Source: Flavipsychrobacter sp. | Lineage (GTDB): Bacteria; Bacteroidota; Bacteroidia; Chitinophagales; Chitinophagaceae | DNA: 64,000 nucleotides | Direction: 5' to 3' | Assembly (NCBI GenBank): GCA_031292525.1 | Contig: JARLGY010000018.1 | Coordinates: 310,001-374,000, forward strand | Shown here: positions 61,468 through 64,000 of the stretch, piece after piece | How positions within the stretch are numbered: position 1 is the stretch's first letter | How the letters are laid out: the number at the start of each line of letters is the position of its first letter | Made by a program: the position numbers and the translations under genes | Notes under the pieces: model-generated | What the model was told of the DNA's origin: nothing | Seen by the model: the letters and a program-made list of their open reading frames with translations, nothing else | Databases searched by the model: none

Positions 61468-61692
61468 ATGAAAACGATAGCATTTAGTGAATTTAACAAG
61501 AACCCAGACAAGTTCCTTAATGCGATAAATAAACAAAAAAATTCTTTTATACTTTCTCGACCGGAAGGCAAGGTTGTTCTCCTGGATTTTGACGAATATA
61601 ACGCGCTCCAGGAAACGCTGTATCTAACCAGTACTTTTGCAAATCAACGTAGGCTTGAAGATTCATTGGCTGAAATGAAGGGAAATTTATAA
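61468..61692 (+). CDS. Phd/YefM-type antitoxin-like protein, solitary
   Basis: The 74-residue protein has the Phd/YefM N-terminal fold: MKTIAFSEFNKNPDKFLNAI, then NSFILSRPEGKVVLLDFDEYNALQETLYL, and a charged C-terminal helix that would bind a RelE/YoeB-type toxin. No toxin frame follows; the next gene, after 73 bases, encodes an esterase. It may be an orphan repressor or the remnant of a toxin-antitoxin pair. Confidence 0.85.
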   Translation: MKTIAFSEFNKNPDKFLNAINKQKNSFILSRPEGKVVLLDFDEYNALQETLYLTSTFANQRRLEDSLAEMKGNL

Positions 61693-61765
61693 AGCATGGA
61701 TTCGATGAAAAGCATGACAGCATCTCTCGCCTACTTTCCTTCGTATATACAACAAAAGTTCCCTC

Positions 61766-62671
61766 ATGCTCAAAAGCGCCCTTTGCTGCGTACTTTTATG
61801 TTTTACAACTACCGTTCATTCCCAAACCATGCAGCGTTACAGGTCCAGTGTATTTACTGACGTTACTGTTGAAAGGAATTTGTCTTACCACCCGGGCCTG
61901 GTGGAGTATGAGAAAGCTTACCAGTTTGATCTTTACCAACCAAAGGGCGATACCGCAACCAAAAGACCACTAATAATATGGCTGCACGGTGGTGGTTTCA
62001 AATACGGTTCCAAAACCGATCATAGTATGCGGTTCTGGAATAAGCTTTACACACAAAAGGGATATGTATGCGTATCCATCAATTACAGGCTCAGCAAGTA
62101 CAATCCCGTTTCTCATTTCGATGAATTACTGACCAGTTGTTTTTATGCCGTGCAGGACGCCCGCACTGCAATAGCCTACTTTCGCCAAAATGCTGCGCAT
62201 TACAATATCGATCCGGACAAGATCATTATTGGCGGCATATCGGCTGGGGCTATAACTGCCTTGCAAGCTGTGTACAGCACCAATGAGCAATTGGGGGAGA
62301 TAGCGCATATACCCGAAGTTGAAATAAAGAAAGCCTTGCCCTACCAACCTGTATCAGCAGTCATCAGTTACTGGGGGGCTATTTTTAATTTAGAATGGCT
62401 GGGCAACAACAATGTACCCATTGTTTGCGTGCATGGCACAAGAGATCGTATTGTTAAAGTCATAGGCAAATCCTCTTTCTACGGCAGTATACCCATCCAC
62501 GCCGAAGCCGATAAAAGACATATACCTAATACGCTGAAGTTATACGAAGGCTACGGGCACGAGCTACAAAGGCACTTTAATCCTCTATTCGCAGACCCGA
62601 GCACCCACAAACGATGGCGCGATGCCGGGCAGTTCACTGCCGATTTCTTGTACAATATTATAGGCCGGTAG
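61766..62671 (+). CDS. Secreted alpha/beta hydrolase (carboxylesterase-like)
   Basis: The 301-residue protein has a signal peptide (cleavage near VHSQ). The hydrolase fold has oxyanion-hole motif LIIWLHGGGF at about 71-80, nucleophile elbow GGISAGA (Ser about 155), likely Asp in VCVHGTRDRIVKV and His in YEGYGHELQRHF. It resembles feruloyl esterase/BD-FAE or carboxylesterase families. Substrate cannot be read. It is monocistronic or weakly linked to the upstream antitoxin gene. Confidence 0.87.
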   Translation: MLKSALCCVLLCFTTTVHSQTMQRYRSSVFTDVTVERNLSYHPGLVEYEKAYQFDLYQPKGDTATKRPLIIWLHGGGFKYGSKTDHSMRFWNKLYTQKGYVCVSINYRLSKYNPVSHFDELLTSCFYAVQDARTAIAYFRQNAAHYNIDPDKIIIGGISAGAITALQAVYSTNEQLGEIAHIPEVEIKKALPYQPVSAVISYWGAIFNLEWLGNNNVPIVCVHGTRDRIVKVIGKSSFYGSIPIHAEADKRHIPNTLKLYEGYGHELQRHFNPLFADPSTHKRWRDAGQFTADFLYNIIGR

Positions 62672-62740
62672 GTCCGCAACAGGCAATTACATGAAAAGTT
62701 GTCAATATCCACCTATTTTTGCCGTTCGGAAAAAGTAATA

Positions 62741-63565
62741 ATGATCTATCATATAGTAGTTGGCGATCTCGCCGCTGTACCTCTTAAAGAAGCAATTGCC
62801 CAGGATCCCTCTATGGCAGGGGAAGTTGTGGTATTGAAAGACATACTGAACGTTGGCCCCATCTTAAAAGAAGATGGCGTGCCCTTCAGCAATACCCGCA
62901 CTGCCTTTTGGCAGCAGGTGATACCAGCCGAAAAAGATAAGATACAGGTAGATGACATGGAACGTATCCTCGATCTGTCTCATGCCATGTACAAGAACGA
63001 TAAACTGGTTGCCTGGTTCTGGATGGCGCCTATCCCTGCCGATGTTTGTGCGTACCATTGGGTACTGCCCTACCTGTCTAAGCATAAAGAGCATTTCTAC
63101 ATTGTCAATATTGCCAATCTTCCTTTTTTAGATGTGCAGGGCAAAGTATTCTACCCCAAAAGCCTCAGCGAGGTAATACCCAAGGAAATAATAAAAGCAC
63201 GCAAACTGGCACGCCTCGTAACCCCATCCGAAGTTGAAATAGATGGCGATGAATGGCAGAAGCTGGTAAAAGAAAATAAAGGCATACGCACACACGAGGG
63301 TGGTAAAAAACTATCGTCTAAAGACGAGAACTATTACGACAGTCAACTCATCAGTTTTTGTTCGCAACAATACCAGAAGGCCGCACGTATAGTTACCCAG
63401 GCGCTCACAAAGTTCAGTATTCCTACCGGTGATCTTTACTTGGGCTGGCGCTTGCGACAAATGGCAGCAGCGGGACTAGTGCAAATAAAAGGCGATGAAA
63501 CAAAGTCTATAAAAGACTTTGACGTGAAGATGCCCGGTGGCGAAGCTGAACCTGCACAAGCATAA
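62741..63565 (+). CDS. DUF1835 domain-containing protein
   Basis: The 274-residue cytoplasmic protein starts MIYHIVVGDLAAVPLKEA; a longer ORF is rejected because the family opens here. The DUF1835 N-terminal half has VVLKDILNVGPI and WFWMAPIPADVCAYHWVLPYL (about 85-105). The C-terminal helical half contains the YYDSQLISFCSQQYQKAARIV segment typical of the companion DUF3658. Function is unknown; the family is common in Bacteroidota and Firmicutes. The cupin gene follows after 11 bases, so the two are probably cotranscribed. Confidence 0.83.
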   Translation: MIYHIVVGDLAAVPLKEAIAQDPSMAGEVVVLKDILNVGPILKEDGVPFSNTRTAFWQQVIPAEKDKIQVDDMERILDLSHAMYKNDKLVAWFWMAPIPADVCAYHWVLPYLSKHKEHFYIVNIANLPFLDVQGKVFYPKSLSEVIPKEIIKARKLARLVTPSEVEIDGDEWQKLVKENKGIRTHEGGKKLSSKDENYYDSQLISFCSQQYQKAARIVTQALTKFSIPTGDLYLGWRLRQMAAAGLVQIKGDETKSIKDFDVKMPGGEAEPAQA

Positions 63566-63576
63566 AAAAACAGAAC

Positions 63577-63942
63577 ATGAAAATTACCAGGCTCGATATA
63601 TCAGGAAGTGACGACAGGGGTTATACAGCCGAGTATTACCATGAACGTATAGGGCAAAGCCTCATCATTTTCCGTAAGGCGGGCACAGTAAGTGGCAGGC
63701 ACTACCACAAGGGCTTATCGCTCACCAAAAACCCTGAGATATTTTATCTCCTGCATGGCACCTGCACCCTCAACTGGCGCAGTGTAAACGACACAGAAAT
63801 ACAGACCGCCGAGCTAATAGGCCCTGTAAGGCTAGAGATATTACCTTTTACCTGGCACGAGCTCATTATGCAAACTGACTGTACATGCCTTGAACTCAAT
63901 TCTATTTCAGACCACCAGAAAGATACTTTTTACTTGCCCTAA
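63577..63942 (+). CDS. Cupin-fold protein of unknown function
   Basis: The 121-residue single-domain protein has a cupin-like pattern: GRHYHKGLSLTKNPEIFYLLHGTCTLNWR (first motif, His residues and Glu) and LEILPFTWHELIMQTDCTCLEL (second motif, His). The metal-site residues are largely present, so it may bind iron or another metal, or a sugar nucleotide as in WxcM-like cupins. It lies 11 bases after the DUF1835 gene. Confidence 0.72.
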   Translation: MKITRLDISGSDDRGYTAEYYHERIGQSLIIFRKAGTVSGRHYHKGLSLTKNPEIFYLLHGTCTLNWRSVNDTEIQTAELIGPVRLEILPFTWHELIMQTDCTCLELNSISDHQKDTFYLP

Positions 63943-64000
63943 CAGTCTTTCAACTAGGCATCCAGTTTAATGCTGGTGTTGTGCCAACACTAATAAATTG

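Noticed and set aside
61693-61765. Toxin partner for the Phd/YefM antitoxin
   Set aside because: Only 73 bases lie before the next gene, and no RelE/YoeB-like frame was found on either strand.

Overview
The window comes from a Bacteroidota chromosome, most likely a member of Chitinophagaceae or a close relative. The evidence is: C-terminal type IX secretion sorting domains on three secreted proteins, a PorQ homologue, many small lipoproteins, the BatB/BatC pair, a flexirubin/aryl-polyene type gene set, a tmRNA whose tag reads GESNYAMAA, and repeated promoter elements of the Bacteroidota form TAnnTTTG placed 10-30 bases before starts. No IS element, prophage, CRISPR array, tRNA or rRNA was seen. 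The exact genus cannot be fixed from the sequence.

Layout. 0-3 kb: end of a secreted protein, an LEA-type lipoprotein, a beta-carbonic anhydrase with a phased GACATTT repeat cluster upstream, and an LpxL-type acyltransferase. 3-11 kb: a minus-strand run of dGTPase, QueA, NadC, lipid kinase and two unknown envelope proteins. 11-22 kb: mostly minus-strand housekeeping and envelope genes (secreted duplicated-domain protein, MoxR-like ATPase, BI-1 protein, polysaccharide deacetylase, LutB-like Fe-S protein, PorQ, FabI). 22.2-24.9 kb: an AT-rich accessory insert with an anti-phage dCTP deaminase and small ORFs, preceded by a second GACATTT cluster. 25-32.6 kb: a large GEVED-domain secreted protein, GcvH-VanZ, a heptose activation and glycosyltransferase cluster (HddA, HddC, GT4), and a bactofilin. 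32.6-40.5 kb: YidC, a secreted protein, an outer-membrane barrel, three lipoproteins, an ECF sigma factor and an unusual membrane/barrel protein. 40.5-48.3 kb: FAH hydrolase, BatB-BatC, a candidate small RNA, pseudouridine synthase, Adk, Obg, tmRNA, and an SDR/HxlR divergent pair with clear operator palindromes. 48.4-52.7 kb: a 1448-residue hybrid histidine kinase. 52.9-61.4 kb: a nine-gene minus-strand operon for an aryl-polyene/flexirubin type chain. 61.4-64 kb: a solitary Phd-type antitoxin, an esterase, a DUF1835 protein and a cupin.

How the genes work together. In the pigment-type operon an AMP ligase and an aromatic ammonia-lyase would make and activate an aryl starter. Two catalytic ketosynthases, one ketosynthase that has lost all three catalytic residues, a FabG reductase and two hot-dog dehydratases would extend it. 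No acyl carrier protein, acyltransferase or exporter is present here, so the pathway must be completed elsewhere. Carbonic anhydrase, which can supply bicarbonate for acetyl-CoA carboxylase, and fabI share the same rare repeat motif upstream, which suggests a common lipid-linked regulator. This is an inference. The main candidates for something new are that repeat family, the dCTP deaminase insert with its overlapping 67-residue ORF and noncoding leader, the two-hairpin RNA near 44 kb, and the tandem GCPxC lipoproteins.
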